Source: Actinophytocola gossypii
GTDB lineage: Bacteria; Actinomycetota; Actinomycetes; Mycobacteriales; Pseudonocardiaceae
DNA: 64,000 nt
Direction: 5' to 3'
Assembly (NCBI RefSeq): GCF_025165815.1
Contig: NZ_JAFFZE010000011.1
Location: forward strand, 106,631 to 170,630
A program made the position numbers and the translations under genes. The notes under the pieces are model-generated. The model was not told the DNA's origin. It saw nothing but the letters and a program-made list of their open reading frames with translations, and searched no databases. Positions 44,004 to 55,132 of this stretch are shown piece by piece (the first letter of the stretch is position 1; each line of letters begins with the position of its first letter).

Positions 44004-44585
44004 ATGGGGAAGGTCTACGAGCGGATCGAGCCGCGGCTGCGGACGTTCATCGAGGAGCAGCCGGTGTTCTTCGTGGCGTCCGCGCCGCTGGCCGGCGACG
44101 GGCACGTCAACGTCTCGCCGAAGGGGCGGTCGGGCACGCTCGCCGTGCTCGACGACCTGACGGTGGCGTACCTGGACTTCGGCGGCAGCCACGCCGAGAC
44201 CGTCGCGCACCTGCGGGAGAACGGGCGGATCACGCTCATGTGGTGCGCGTTCACCGGTCCGCCGAAGGTGCTGCGGGTGCACGGCCGGGGCGAGCCCGTC
44301 TTCCGCGACGACCCGCGCTGGCCGGACCTGATCCGGCACTTCGCCGAGGTCGACGGCCCTGGCGCGCGGTCCATCGTGCTGGTGCACGCGACGATGGTCA
44401 GCGACAGCTGCGGGTTCGCGGTGCCGTTCATGGACTACCGCGAGGAGCGCACGCAGCACGCGGAGCACTTCGGCCGCAAGTCGGAGCAGGAGTTCGCCGC
44501 GTACTGCGCGCGCAAGCCGTACAACGGCACGAGCATCGACGGCCTGCCCGCGATCCCGCTGCCGCTACCCGACCGGACGGCGTAG
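44004..44585 (+). CDS. Pyridoxamine 5'-phosphate oxidase family protein
   Basis: A 193-residue split-barrel flavin-binding protein. Signature parts are FIEEQPVFFVASAPLAGDGHVNVSPKG, then VAYLDFGGSHAETVAHLRENGRITLMWCAF, typical of the PNPOx-like group that binds FMN or F420. The substrate is unknown; the group is expanded in actinobacteria. ATG 44004 has TAGGTT 7 bases upstream (leaderless). Its end overlaps the convergent methyltransferase gene by 21 bases. Confidence 0.86.
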   Translation: MGKVYERIEPRLRTFIEEQPVFFVASAPLAGDGHVNVSPKGRSGTLAVLDDLTVAYLDFGGSHAETVAHLRENGRITLMWCAFTGPPKVLRVHGRGEPVFRDDPRWPDLIRHFAEVDGPGARSIVLVHATMVSDSCGFAVPFMDYREERTQHAEHFGRKSEQEFAAYCARKPYNGTSIDGLPAIPLPLPDRTA

Positions 44586-45383
44586 CCGGAACGCGACATA
44601 GGTGATCGTGGTGTCCTGCCTGGTCAGGTCCTCGGTGGCGAGCGTCTCCCGGTGGAACCCGTTCTCGGCGGCGACCCGGTACAGGTGGTCCAGGTCGCCG
44701 GAGGTGCCGAAGAACATCAGGATCCGGCCGTCCGGCGTGAGGTGGTCGCCGGCCTCGGTGAGGAACCGGGTCAGCGCGGCGTAGTTCTCGTCGGTCATGC
44801 TCGCCTCGAGCAGGTCGCGCGGGGCGAACCAGCGGAACGGCGGATCGAACACGATCAGGTCGAAACGGCCGTCGCCGGTGTTGGACGGGTCGCTCCGCGC
44901 ATCCGCCGACTCGCCGACTTCCCTCGTCACGTGCTCGGTGCCGGCGCGCCTGCGCGCGCTCCTCGGTCCAGCCGGCGAACGCTCCGTCGCTCCCGCGACG
45001 GTGGAGAACACGTCGCTCTCGCGGAACGTGGTGCGGTCCGCGACGCCGTTGCGTTCGGCGTTGGCGACGGCCGAGGCGACCGCCGCCGGGTTGATGTCCA
45101 CGCCGAGCACGTCGGTCGACCGGGACGCGGCCAGGATCGCGTTGACCCCGCACCCGGTGCCCAGGTCCAGCACGCGGTCGGTCTCCCGCACCTCGTCGAG
45201 CACCGCGCGGCCGAGCAGCCGCGACGCCTGCGCCGGCGGGAACACACCGGGCGGGACGACGAACGTGCGACCGAGGTACTCGACGGTCTCCTCGCCGAGC
45301 GCGTGGACGGACCGGTAGGCCGACTCGTGCCAGTCCCGGATCCGGCGTTCCTCCTCGGCGGACATGTTCGGCCGGTAGCTCAC
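44565..45383 (-). CDS. Class I SAM methyltransferase with internal insertion
   Basis: A 272-residue methyltransferase. Motif I is VLDLGTGCGVNAILAA and the catalytic-type motif is FDPPF, related to NPPY enzymes such as PrmC/HemK that methylate glutamine or adenine. Between ESDVFSTV and FDLIVFDPPF lies an insertion of about 45 residues rich in Arg, Ser and Glu (ATERSPAGPRSARRRAG...), which interrupts the Rossmann core before motif IV. GTG 45383 has AAGGGG upstream. The gene follows the FAD/GcvT gene on the same strand, 68 bases away. The target is unknown. Confidence 0.8.
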   Translation of the reverse strand: MSYRPNMSAEEERRIRDWHESAYRSVHALGEETVEYLGRTFVVPPGVFPPAQASRLLGRAVLDEVRETDRVLDLGTGCGVNAILAASRSTDVLGVDINPAAVASAVANAERNGVADRTTFRESDVFSTVAGATERSPAGPRSARRRAGTEHVTREVGESADARSDPSNTGDGRFDLIVFDPPFRWFAPRDLLEASMTDENYAALTRFLTEAGDHLTPDGRILMFFGTSGDLDHLYRVAAENGFHRETLATEDLTRQDTTITYVAFRLRRPVG

Positions 45384-45451
45384 CGCGGGTCCCCTTTCGC
45401 CGTCCACGCGGCCCAAGGTCCCGCACGCGGCCGGTCGGCTCAACCGGGTTT

Positions 45452-47911
<2,460 letters not shown>

Positions 47912-47924
47912 CTAGGGTGACCCC

Positions 47925-48908
47925 ATGTTCTACGTGGGCTGCTACACCTCCGCAAGCGGTGGCGACGGCACCGGGATCACCGCGCTGCGCGAGGACTCCT
48001 CCGGCGGGCTCGTCGCGGTCGCCGAGCTGCCGATGACCTCGCCGTCCTGGCTGGTCCGCCACCCCACGGCGCCGGTCGTGTACGCGGTCAACGAGTCGGC
48101 CGACGGGGCGATCACGACCGTGTCGCTCGACCCGTTCGAGGCGCTGGACACCGTCCCGTCCGGCGGCGCGGACCCCTGCCACCTGGCGGTGACCCCGGAC
48201 GAGTGCTTCCTGCTGTGCTCGAACTACTCCAGCGGCAGCCTCGCGGTGTTCGGCCTGGCCGCGGACGGCCGGGTGACCGGCCGCACCGACCTGGTGGAGC
48301 ACTCGGGCAGCGGCCCGGTGCCCGACCGGCAGGAGGGGCCGCACGTGCACATGGCCGTGCCGGTGGAGACCCCGCAGGGCACCCTGGTGTCGGCGGTCGA
48401 CCTGGGCACCGACGAGATCCACACCTACCTGCTGTCCTCGGACGGCTCGCTGTCGCCGCTGGCGGTGTCCGCGCTGCCGCCCGGCACCGGCCCGCGCCAG
48501 CTGGTCCGCCGCCCCGGCACCGACCTCGCCTACGTGCCCGGCGAGCTGGCCGGCACCCTGGTGACCGTGCGCGAGTCGCCGGCCGGCACGTTCGCGGTGC
48601 TCGACGTGACCCCGGCGTCGTCCCGGCCGGACGGCACGAACCACGTCGCCCACGTCGAGGTGCACGGCGACCGGCTGTACGTGTCCAACCGAGGTCCGGA
48701 CACCATCACCACGTTCGACCTGACCGGGTCCACCGCGCGCGCGGTGGACGAGCGTCCGTGCGGCGAGTTCCCGCGTCACTTCACGATCGTCGACGGCACC
48801 TGCCACACCGCAGCGCAGCGGGACGACGCGATCGTGTCGTTCACGCTGCCCGACGGCGAGCCCCGGCGGTTCCCCACCGGCACCCCGACCTGCGTGATCG
48901 CCGGCTGA
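47925..48908 (+). CDS. Lactonase family (6-phosphogluconolactonase-like) beta-propeller
   Basis: A 327-residue protein of the Pfam lactonase (Pgl2, YbhE) family. It starts FYVGCYTSASGGDGTGI and contains PSGGADPCHLAVTPDECFLLCSNY, GPHVHMA and DGTNHVAHVEVHGDRLYVSNRG, the repeated YVSN pattern of a seven-bladed propeller. The family includes cytosolic 6-phosphogluconolactonase, but many members act on other lactones, so the substrate is open. ATG 47925 is 6 bases after TAGGGT (leaderless). The stop is 3 bases from the end of the convergent hydrolase gene. Confidence 0.87.
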   Translation: MFYVGCYTSASGGDGTGITALREDSSGGLVAVAELPMTSPSWLVRHPTAPVVYAVNESADGAITTVSLDPFEALDTVPSGGADPCHLAVTPDECFLLCSNYSSGSLAVFGLAADGRVTGRTDLVEHSGSGPVPDRQEGPHVHMAVPVETPQGTLVSAVDLGTDEIHTYLLSSDGSLSPLAVSALPPGTGPRQLVRRPGTDLAYVPGELAGTLVTVRESPAGTFAVLDVTPASSRPDGTNHVAHVEVHGDRLYVSNRGPDTITTFDLTGSTARAVDERPCGEFPRHFTIVDGTCHTAAQRDDAIVSFTLPDGEPRRFPTGTPTCVIAG

Positions 48909-48911
48909 GGG

Positions 48912-49694
48912 TCAGCGGCGGCCCACCGGGTTGGTCAGCGTGCCGAGGCCCTCGACGGTGACCGAGACGGTCTGGCCGGGCTCCATCGGGCCGACGCCGG
49001 CGGGGGTGCCGGTCAGGATCACGTCGAGCGGGCGCAGGGTCATCACGCTCGAGATGAACTCGATCAGCGCCGGGACGTCGTGCAGGAGCAGCGAGGTGCG
49101 GGAGTCCTGCTTGACCTCACCGTCCAGCTCGGTGCGGATGCCCACGTCCGACGGGTCGAACGAGGTCTCGATCCAGGGGCCGAGCGGGCAGAACGTGTCG
49201 TGGCCCTTCGCCCTGGTCCACTGGCCGTCGTTCTTCTGCTGGTCGCGGGCGGTGACGTCGTTGGCGATCGTGTAGCCGAGCACCGAGGCCATGGCGCGGT
49301 CGGCCGGGATGTCGCGGCCGCCGGTGCCGATCACGACCGCCAGCTCCGCCTCGAAGTCGACGCGGGTGGAGTCCGGGGGGAGCTTGATCTCCGCACCGGG
49401 ACCGATGACCGCGGTGTTCGGCTTGAGGAACATGATCGGCGCGTCCGGGATCGCGTTGCCCAGCTCCTCGGCGTGCGCGGCGTAGTTCCGGCCGATGCAG
49501 ACGATCTTCGGCGGCAGGAACGGCGTGAGCAGGCGGACGTCGGCCAGCGGCCACTTGGTGCCGGTGAACGTCGGGTCCGTCCACGGCGTGGTCTTCGGGT
49601 CGTTGGCGATCTCGGCGGCGACCAGGTCGTCCCCCTCGCCGTGGATGGCGGCGAAGGCGACCCCGGTGGGTGAGGCGACTCGGGCTATACGCAC
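48912..49694 (-). CDS. Fumarylacetoacetate hydrolase family protein
   Basis: A 260-residue FAH-fold enzyme. Metal ligands are seen in FEAELAVVIG (E115, E117) and NDVTARD (D146), with RAKGHDTFCPLGPW as the active-site loop and VILTGTPAGVGPM near the end. It could be a hydrolase, hydratase or oxaloacetate decarboxylase; the family is too mixed to decide. The same family sits beside the leuB/serA/ilv genes in Mycobacterium (Rv2993c), and here it also lies next to this amino acid block. GTG 49694 is the first start fitting the family. Confidence 0.9.
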   Translation of the reverse strand: MRIARVASPTGVAFAAIHGEGDDLVAAEIANDPKTTPWTDPTFTGTKWPLADVRLLTPFLPPKIVCIGRNYAAHAEELGNAIPDAPIMFLKPNTAVIGPGAEIKLPPDSTRVDFEAELAVVIGTGGRDIPADRAMASVLGYTIANDVTARDQQKNDGQWTRAKGHDTFCPLGPWIETSFDPSDVGIRTELDGEVKQDSRTSLLLHDVPALIEFISSVMTLRPLDVILTGTPAGVGPMEPGQTVSVTVEGLGTLTNPVGRR

Positions 49695-49790
49695 GTCGGC
49701 AGCGTACTGATACGCCGGTTGCCGGCTAGGCAGGGCACCACGGCGCTGGTTACGTCGAAGGGTTCCGACCCCTGCGACATCGGAGTACCC

Positions 49791-50435
49791 ATGCGAAGAC
49801 TGCTGGCCACCCTCACCGTGCTGTTCGCGTGCCTGCTCGGCCTGCCGGCCACCGCCGGCGCGGCCGCACCGGCCCCGCTCGGCGGCGGCGCCGTGCTCTA
49901 CGACCCCGTCGGCACCGGCCGGTGCACCGCCTCGTTCGCCGCCGTCCGCGGCTCGGAGTGGCTGCTCATCACCGAACGCGCCTGCGCGGGCGCGGGCGAG
50001 CTGTACAGCGGCGACCACGTCCCGGTCGGGAAGGTGGTCGCTACCACCTCGACCTACGCGCTCGTGCAGGTCACCAACACCACCGACTGGGAACTGGTGC
50101 CGTGGATCGACACCGGCTCCGGGAAGGTCCTGATCACCGGCTCGCGGGAGACCCCGGTCGGCGGTCCGGTGTGCCTGGTCGACCACGCGCTCGGGTACCA
50201 GTGCGGCACGGTGACCGCGAGGAACCAGACGATCGTCTTCCCCGAGGGCGCGGTCTACGGGCTGACCAGGACGAACGTCTGCGCCTCGGCCCACGCGGTG
50301 GCCTTCCTCAGCGGCGGTCAGGCGCAGGGCGTGCCGGTGGCCGCGTCCGGCACCTGCACCACCGGCGGCACCAGCTGGTTCCAGCCGGTCAACCCGATCC
50401 TGGCCGCCTACGGGTTGACGCTGCTGACCGGCTGA
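49791..50435 (+). CDS. Secreted S1E-type protease homologue without catalytic triad
   Basis: A 214-residue secreted protein. It has a signal peptide (RRLLATLTVLFACLLGLPATAG, cleavage near 25). The body matches trypsin-like proteases of the alpha-lytic/streptogrisin group: RCTASFAAVRG to ERAC at the first disulfide, YALVQV, and a C-terminus GGTSWFQPVNPILAAYG. The catalytic positions are changed: the usual HC is AC (A64-C65), the Asp before YALV is T88, and the GDSGG block after CA is replaced by HAVAF. It is probably an inactive, ligand-binding pseudo-protease. ATG 49791 has GGAG 5 bases upstream. The end overlaps the cimA gene by 28 bases. Confidence 0.82.
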   Translation: MRRLLATLTVLFACLLGLPATAGAAAPAPLGGGAVLYDPVGTGRCTASFAAVRGSEWLLITERACAGAGELYSGDHVPVGKVVATTSTYALVQVTNTTDWELVPWIDTGSGKVLITGSRETPVGGPVCLVDHALGYQCGTVTARNQTIVFPEGAVYGLTRTNVCASAHAVAFLSGGQAQGVPVAASGTCTTGGTSWFQPVNPILAAYGLTLLTG

Positions 50436-52042
50436 CCCACGCGCATCGCCTTGTGCGCCAGGGCGTCGCAGAGGGCGAGCCAGCTCGCCTCGACGATGTT
50501 GCCGTGCACGCCGACCGTGGTCCACTCGTGCTCGCGGTCGGTGGACTCGACCAACACCCTGGTCACCGCGTCGGTGCCCGGCTGGTCGGCGAGGATGCGC
50601 ACCTTGTAGTCGGCCAGCCGGACGTCGTCCAGCCACGGGAGGTGGCCGCGCAGTGCGGCACGCAACGCGGCGTCCAGCGCGTGCACCGGCCCGATGCCCT
50701 CCTCGGTGGCGATCACCCGGGTGCCGCCGACGTGCACCTTGACCGTCGCCTCGGCGACGATCTCGCCGTCGAGGCGGTGGTCGAGGATCACCCGGTAGGA
50801 CTCCAGCGCGAACGGCGGGTTGTCCACGACGGACTCCGCCAGCTCCCGGCGCAGCAGCAGTTCCAGGGAGGCGTCCGCCGCCTCGAACGACCAGCCGCGC
50901 GACTCCAGCTCCTTGACCCGGCGCACGGCGCTGGTCAGCGCGGCGGGTTGGCCGGCCAGGTCGACCCCGAGCTCGCGTCCCTTGAGCTCGAGGCTGGCCC
51001 GGCCGGCCATCTCGGTGACCAGCACCCGCATGTCGTTGCCGACCACCTCGGGGTCGATGTGGTTGTACAGCAACGGATCCACTTTGATCGCGCTCGCGTG
51101 CAGCCCCGCCTTGTGGGCGAAGGCCGACGACCCGACGTAGGCCTGGTGGGTGTCGGGTGCGAGGTTCGCGATCTCGGCCAGGGCGTGCGAGACCCTGGAC
51201 AGTTCCGGCACGCACTCGGTGGGTATCACCGGCATGCCGAGCTTGGTGACGAGGTTGCCGACCACGGCGAAGAGGTCGGCGTTGCCGGCGCGCTCGCCGT
51301 AGCCGTTGGCGGTGCACTGCACGTGCGTGGCGCCGGCCTGCACCGCGGCCAGGGAGTTGGCCACCGCGCAACCCGTGTCGTCCTGGCAGTGGATGCCGAC
51401 CCGGAACCCGGTCCTGGCGATGACCTCCCCGACCGTGTCCGCGAGCCGCAGCGGCAGCTGTCCCCCGTTCGTGTCACACAGCACGGCGACGTCCGCGCCG
51501 GACTCGACGGCGGCGGACAGCACCCGCAGCGCGCAGTCGGGGTCGTGGGCGAACCCGTCGAAGAAGTGCTCCGCGTCGACGAACACCCGCCGGCCCTCGC
51601 CGACCAGGAACGCGACGGTGTCCCGGACCATGGCGCAGGCCTCGTCGACGTCGGTGCGCAGGGCCCGCTCGATGTGCCGGACGTCGGACTTGGCGACCAG
51701 CGTGACCACGGGTGCCAGCGAGTCGAGCAGCGCCCGCACCTGCTGGTCCTCGTGGACGGGAGTGTTGGGCCGCCGGGTGGACCCGAACGCGACGAGCGCG
51801 GCGTGCCGCAGCCGGAGTTCCCCCGCGGCAGCGCGGGCGAAGAACTCGGTGTCGGTCGGCAGCGCGCCCGGCCAGCCGCCCTCGATGAACCCGACCCCGA
51901 CCTCGTCGAGCAACCGCGCGACGGCGAACTTGTCGGCCAGCGAGTAGCTGATGCCCTCCCGCTGGGCGCCGTCCCGCAGGGTCGTGTCGAACACGTGGAA
52001 CGAGTCGCCGAGCGGGGTCTCGGCAGGAGCCGTGCGAGTCAC
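50408..52042 (-). CDS. cimA: Citramalate synthase
   Basis: A 544-residue enzyme of the 2-isopropylmalate/homocitrate/citramalate synthase family, of the TIGR00977 citramalate type. It condenses pyruvate with acetyl-CoA to citramalate, a threonine-independent route to 2-oxobutyrate and isoleucine. Domains: the TIM barrel with FDTTLRDGAQREGISYSL, then HCQDDTGCAVANSLAAVQAGA and CTANGYGERAGNADL, and the C-terminal LeuA dimer/allosteric domain. GTG 52042 has AAGGGA upstream. An Ile-rich leader peptide and intrinsic terminator precede it (52104-52198), which fits an isoleucine biosynthetic gene. Confidence 0.93.
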   Translation of the reverse strand: MTRTAPAETPLGDSFHVFDTTLRDGAQREGISYSLADKFAVARLLDEVGVGFIEGGWPGALPTDTEFFARAAAGELRLRHAALVAFGSTRRPNTPVHEDQQVRALLDSLAPVVTLVAKSDVRHIERALRTDVDEACAMVRDTVAFLVGEGRRVFVDAEHFFDGFAHDPDCALRVLSAAVESGADVAVLCDTNGGQLPLRLADTVGEVIARTGFRVGIHCQDDTGCAVANSLAAVQAGATHVQCTANGYGERAGNADLFAVVGNLVTKLGMPVIPTECVPELSRVSHALAEIANLAPDTHQAYVGSSAFAHKAGLHASAIKVDPLLYNHIDPEVVGNDMRVLVTEMAGRASLELKGRELGVDLAGQPAALTSAVRRVKELESRGWSFEAADASLELLLRRELAESVVDNPPFALESYRVILDHRLDGEIVAEATVKVHVGGTRVIATEEGIGPVHALDAALRAALRGHLPWLDDVRLADYKVRILADQPGTDAVTRVLVESTDREHEWTTVGVHGNIVEASWLALCDALAHKAMRVGQPVSSVNP

Positions 52043-52103
52043 GACGTGGTCCCTTCATGGCATGGCAGGGCGATCTGGGCGGTGGCTGGGCTTGGCTGGG
52101 CAC

Positions 52104-52170
52104 AAAAAAACCTCCCGCGGGATGCGAGAGGTCAGCGCGCCGGGAAGGTAGCTCGGCTACCCGGCGCGCT
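52104..52170 (-). promoter_or_regulatory. Attenuator of cimA: leader hairpin plus intrinsic terminator
   Basis: On the minus strand, an 11-base perfect stem (52160-52170 with 52134-52144) that begins inside the leader peptide is followed after one base by a terminator. In the terminator ACCTCTCGC (52132-52124) pairs with GCGGGAGGT (52118-52110), one G-T pair, loop ATCCC, then seven T residues (52110-52104). This is a textbook Rho-independent terminator 61 bases before the cimA GTG. I could not define the alternative antiterminator pairing by eye. Confidence 0.85.
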
Positions 52171-52198
52171 CGTCGATAATGATCACGAAAGTGGTCAT
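52157..52198 (-). CDS. cimA leader peptide with three isoleucine codons
   Basis: ATG 52198 to TAG 52157-52159 encodes MTTFVIIIDERAG. Three consecutive Ile codons (ATC ATT ATC) after a Val codon are the control codons of an attenuator. The last part of the frame is the 5' arm of the leader hairpin and the terminator lies just downstream, the standard order for translation-coupled attenuation. Low charged tRNA-Ile would stall the ribosome and allow cimA expression, matching the role of CimA in isoleucine synthesis. Confidence 0.82.
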   Translation of the reverse strand: MTTFVIIIDERAG

Positions 52199-52270
52199 GC
52201 GGGCATACTGCCATACCGCCGACGGCCCGTACCAGCCCTCGGTCCGATCGTCCCACCATCCGGGAATGGC

Positions 52271-52315
52271 CGAACGGCTCTCCTGGGACGGTCAGGGTCC
52301 CAGGAGAGCCGTTCG
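52271..52315. terminator. Strong hairpin terminator after leuB
   Basis: CGAACGGCTCTCCTGGGAC (52271-52289) and its exact complement (52297-52315) form a 19-base perfect stem with a 7-base loop. It lies 5 bases past the leuB stop codon on the minus strand and upstream of the cimA promoter. It should insulate cimA and its attenuator from leuB read-through, even though it lacks a T-run. Confidence 0.85.
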
Positions 52316-52320
52316 GGGCG

Positions 52321-53370
52321 TCAGAGTTCGACCCCGGTCGCCGGGTTGTTCGAGGAGACCAGGGCGGCCAGCCGGTCGCCGATGGCGAAGGTGCTGCCCG
52401 GCGACGGGTGGTCCCGCGTCGCCAGGTCGAAGGCCACCGACGCCTCGATCCGCCGGGCGGCCTCCTGCTCACCGAGGTGGTCGAGCAGCAGCGCCACCGA
52501 CAGCACAGCCGCCGTCGGGTCGGCAACGCCCTGGCCGGCGATGTCCGGCGCGCTGCCGTGCACCGGCTCGAACATCGACGGGTTCCGCCTGGTGATGTCG
52601 ATGTTGCCGCTGGCCGCGAGGCCGATGCCGCCGGTCACCGCGGCCACCAGGTCGGTGAGGATGTCGCCGAACAGGTTGTCGGTGACGATCACGTCGAAGC
52701 GGCCGGGGTCGGTGACCAGGTGGATCGTCGCGGAGTCGATGTGCTGGTAGGCCACCGTGACGTCCGGGTGCTGCAGCGACACCTCCTCCACGACCCTCGA
52801 CCACAGTCCACCCGCGTGGGTGAGCACGTTGGTCTTGTGCACCAGGGTCAGGTGCTTGCGCGGGCGCGCCACCGCCCGCGCGAACGCGTCCCGGACCACC
52901 CGCTCCACGCCGTAGGCCGTGTTCACGCTGACCTCGGTCGCGATCTCGTGCGGGGTGTCCTTGCGCAGCAGGCCACCGTTGCCCGCGTACAGGCCCTCGG
53001 TGCCCTCGCGGACCACCAGCATGTCGACCTCGCCGGGGTTCGCGAGCGGGCTCGCCACCCCCGGGTACAGCCGCGCCGGGCGCAGGTTCACGTGGTGGTC
53101 GAGCTCGAACCGCAACCGCAGCAGCAGGCCGCGTTCGAGGATGCCGCTCGGCACGGACGGGTCGCCGACCGCGCCGAGCAGGATGCCGTCGTGCTGGCGC
53201 AGCTCCCCGAGGACCGACTCGGGCAGCAGCTCCCCGGTCGAGTGCCACCTGGCGGCACCGAGGTCGTATTTCGTGACCTCGACGTCCGGCACCACCTCGT
53301 TGAGGACCTTGAGCGCCTCGGCGATCACTTCGGGCCCGATCCCGTCACCGGGGATCACCGCGAGCCGCAT
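52321..53370 (-). CDS. leuB: 3-isopropylmalate dehydrogenase
   Basis: A 349-residue isocitrate/isopropylmalate dehydrogenase family enzyme, which oxidises and decarboxylates 3-isopropylmalate in leucine synthesis and, where the citramalate pathway is used, 3-methylmalate. Visible motifs: [50 protein letters not shown] and [19 protein letters not shown] 53370 has GGGAGG 7 bases upstream and is preferred to GTG 53376. LeuC and LeuD are not in the window. The same enzyme could serve both the leucine and the cimA route. Confidence 0.95.
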   Translation of the reverse strand: MRLAVIPGDGIGPEVIAEALKVLNEVVPDVEVTKYDLGAARWHSTGELLPESVLGELRQHDGILLGAVGDPSVPSGILERGLLLRLRFELDHHVNLRPARLYPGVASPLANPGEVDMLVVREGTEGLYAGNGGLLRKDTPHEIATEVSVNTAYGVERVVRDAFARAVARPRKHLTLVHKTNVLTHAGGLWSRVVEEVSLQHPDVTVAYQHIDSATIHLVTDPGRFDVIVTDNLFGDILTDLVAAVTGGIGLAASGNIDITRRNPSMFEPVHGSAPDIAGQGVADPTAAVLSVALLLDHLGEQEAARRIEASVAFDLATRDHPSPGSTFAIGDRLAALVSSNNPATGVEL

Positions 53371-53480
53371 GCACACACCTCCCGGAATAACGGGCTCAGT
53401 AGTTCAGGCGAAGGTTACCGGGATTGCGGCGGAACGCCGCCCCTGGCCACCCGACTAGGTGGTGTCGGACCCGAAAACCG

Positions 53481-55091
53481 TCACCCGAAGTCGACCGCAC
53501 GGATGAACGACGCCTTCACCCCGGCGCCGATCGACTCGAGCACCGACTGGTCCACCGGGCGGTCGACACGCAGCAGCATCAGCGCGTCGGTGCCATCGGT
53601 GGTCTGGCTGATCTGCGCCGCCTCGACGTTGATGCCCGCGCCGCCGAGCAGGGTGCCGACGCTGCCCATCACGCCTGGGCGGTCGGTGTACTCGAGCAGC
53701 AGCAGGACGCCCTCGGCCCGCAGGTCGAAGCCGCGGCGGTTCACCTCGACGATCTTCTCGACCTGGTCGAGGCCGCTGAGCGTGCCCGACACCGAGTGGA
53801 TCGTGCCGTCCGGGTAGCCGGCGCGCAGCGTGACCAGGCTGCGGTAGTGCGCGCTCTCCGACTCCTTGGCGAGCGTCACCTCCACGCCGAGCTCCTCGGC
53901 CAGCCGCGGCGCGTTGACGAACGTGACCTGGTCGGCCACCACGCCGGTGAACACCCCGCGCATCGCGGCCAGCGGCAGCACCTGAACGTCCTCATTGGAC
54001 AGCTCGCCGCGGACCTCGACGCTGATCGAGGTCGGCGGGGTGCTGCTGAGCGCGGCCAGCACGGCGCCGAGCTTCTGGGTGAGCGGCAGGTAGGGCCGGA
54101 CCTCCTCGCCGACCGCGCCGCCCGCGACGTTCACCGCGTCCGGCACGAAGTCACCGCGCAACGCCAGCAGCACGGACTTGGCGACGTCGGTGCCGGCCCG
54201 GTCCTGGGCCTCGCCGGTCGACGCGCCGAGGTGCGGGGTGACGACCACGTTGGGCAGCTCGAACAGCGGGCTCGAGGTGGTCGGCTCGGTGGCGAACACG
54301 TCAACGCCGGCGCCGCCGACCTGGCCGTCGCGGACGGCCTCGGCCAGCGCCTCCTCGTCGATCAGCCCGCCCCGGGCGGCGTTGACGATCAGCACGCCCT
54401 TCTTGGTCTTGGCCAGTTCCTTGGCGCCGATCAGGCCCTTGGTCTCGGGGGTCTTGGGCAGGTGGATGGAGATGACGTCGGCGCGGGCGAGCAGGTCGTC
54501 CAGCTCGACCAGCTCGATGCCGAGCTGGGCGGCCCGGGCGGCGGAGACGTAGGGGTCGTAGGCGATCAGCTGGGTGCCGAACGCGGCGAGGCGCTGGGCG
54601 AACAGCTGGCCGATCTTGCCGAGGCCGACGACGCCGACGGTCTTGCCGTTGATCTCGACACCGGAGTAGGCGCTGCGCTTCCACTCGCCGCCCTGCAGGC
54701 TCGCGTGGGCGGCGGGGATCCGCCTGGCCAGGGACAGCAGCAGCGCGACCGCGTGCTCGGCGGCCGAGACGATGTTGGAGGTCGGGGCGTTGACCACGAG
54801 CACGCCGCGCGCGGTCGCGGCCGGCACCTCGACGTTGTCCAGTCCGACGCCGGCGCGGGCGACGACCTTGAGGCGGTTGGTCGCGGCGAACACCTCGGCG
54901 TCGACCTTGGTGGCCGAGCGCACCAGCAGCGCGTCCGCGTCCGCGACGGCGGACAGCAGGGCGGCGCGGTCGGTGCCGTCGACGTGGCGTACCTCGACCT
55001 CGTCGCCGAACACGGAGACCGTCGACGGGGCGAGCTTCTCGGCGATCAGGACAACGGGACGGGCTGACTGGGTCACGGCTGCTGGCTCCAT
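53481..55091 (-). CDS. serA: D-3-phosphoglycerate dehydrogenase, long form
   Basis: A 536-residue SerA, the first enzyme of serine synthesis. The NAD-binding domain has VGVVGLGKIGQLFAQRL. Active-site regions are RAGVGLDNVE (Arg), DVFATEP and TPHLGAST (His). The C-terminus carries the allosteric substrate-binding domain and an ACT domain (LLLLEYTDRPGVMGSVGTLLGGAGINV), which is the long, serine-regulated form typical of actinobacteria. ATG 55091 is followed by MEPAAVTQS. A perfect palindrome lies 24 bases upstream (55115-55132). Confidence 0.95.
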   Translation of the reverse strand: MEPAAVTQSARPVVLIAEKLAPSTVSVFGDEVEVRHVDGTDRAALLSAVADADALLVRSATKVDAEVFAATNRLKVVARAGVGLDNVEVPAATARGVLVVNAPTSNIVSAAEHAVALLLSLARRIPAAHASLQGGEWKRSAYSGVEINGKTVGVVGLGKIGQLFAQRLAAFGTQLIAYDPYVSAARAAQLGIELVELDDLLARADVISIHLPKTPETKGLIGAKELAKTKKGVLIVNAARGGLIDEEALAEAVRDGQVGGAGVDVFATEPTTSSPLFELPNVVVTPHLGASTGEAQDRAGTDVAKSVLLALRGDFVPDAVNVAGGAVGEEVRPYLPLTQKLGAVLAALSSTPPTSISVEVRGELSNEDVQVLPLAAMRGVFTGVVADQVTFVNAPRLAEELGVEVTLAKESESAHYRSLVTLRAGYPDGTIHSVSGTLSGLDQVEKIVEVNRRGFDLRAEGVLLLLEYTDRPGVMGSVGTLLGGAGINVEAAQISQTTDGTDALMLLRVDRPVDQSVLESIGAGVKASFIRAVDFG

Positions 55092-55114
55092 GGATTGCCG
55101 GTTGTTGGGGGCGC

Positions 55115-55132
55115 GGTTACAGCGCTGTAACC
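55115..55132. promoter_or_regulatory. Perfect 18-base palindrome upstream of serA
   Basis: GGTTACAGCGCTGTAACC is a perfect 18-base palindrome, 23 bases before the serA ATG (55091, minus strand). Such symmetry is rare outside operators and restriction sites, and the position would overlap or follow the promoter. I do not know the cognate regulator; no regulator gene is adjacent. Confidence 0.55.
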
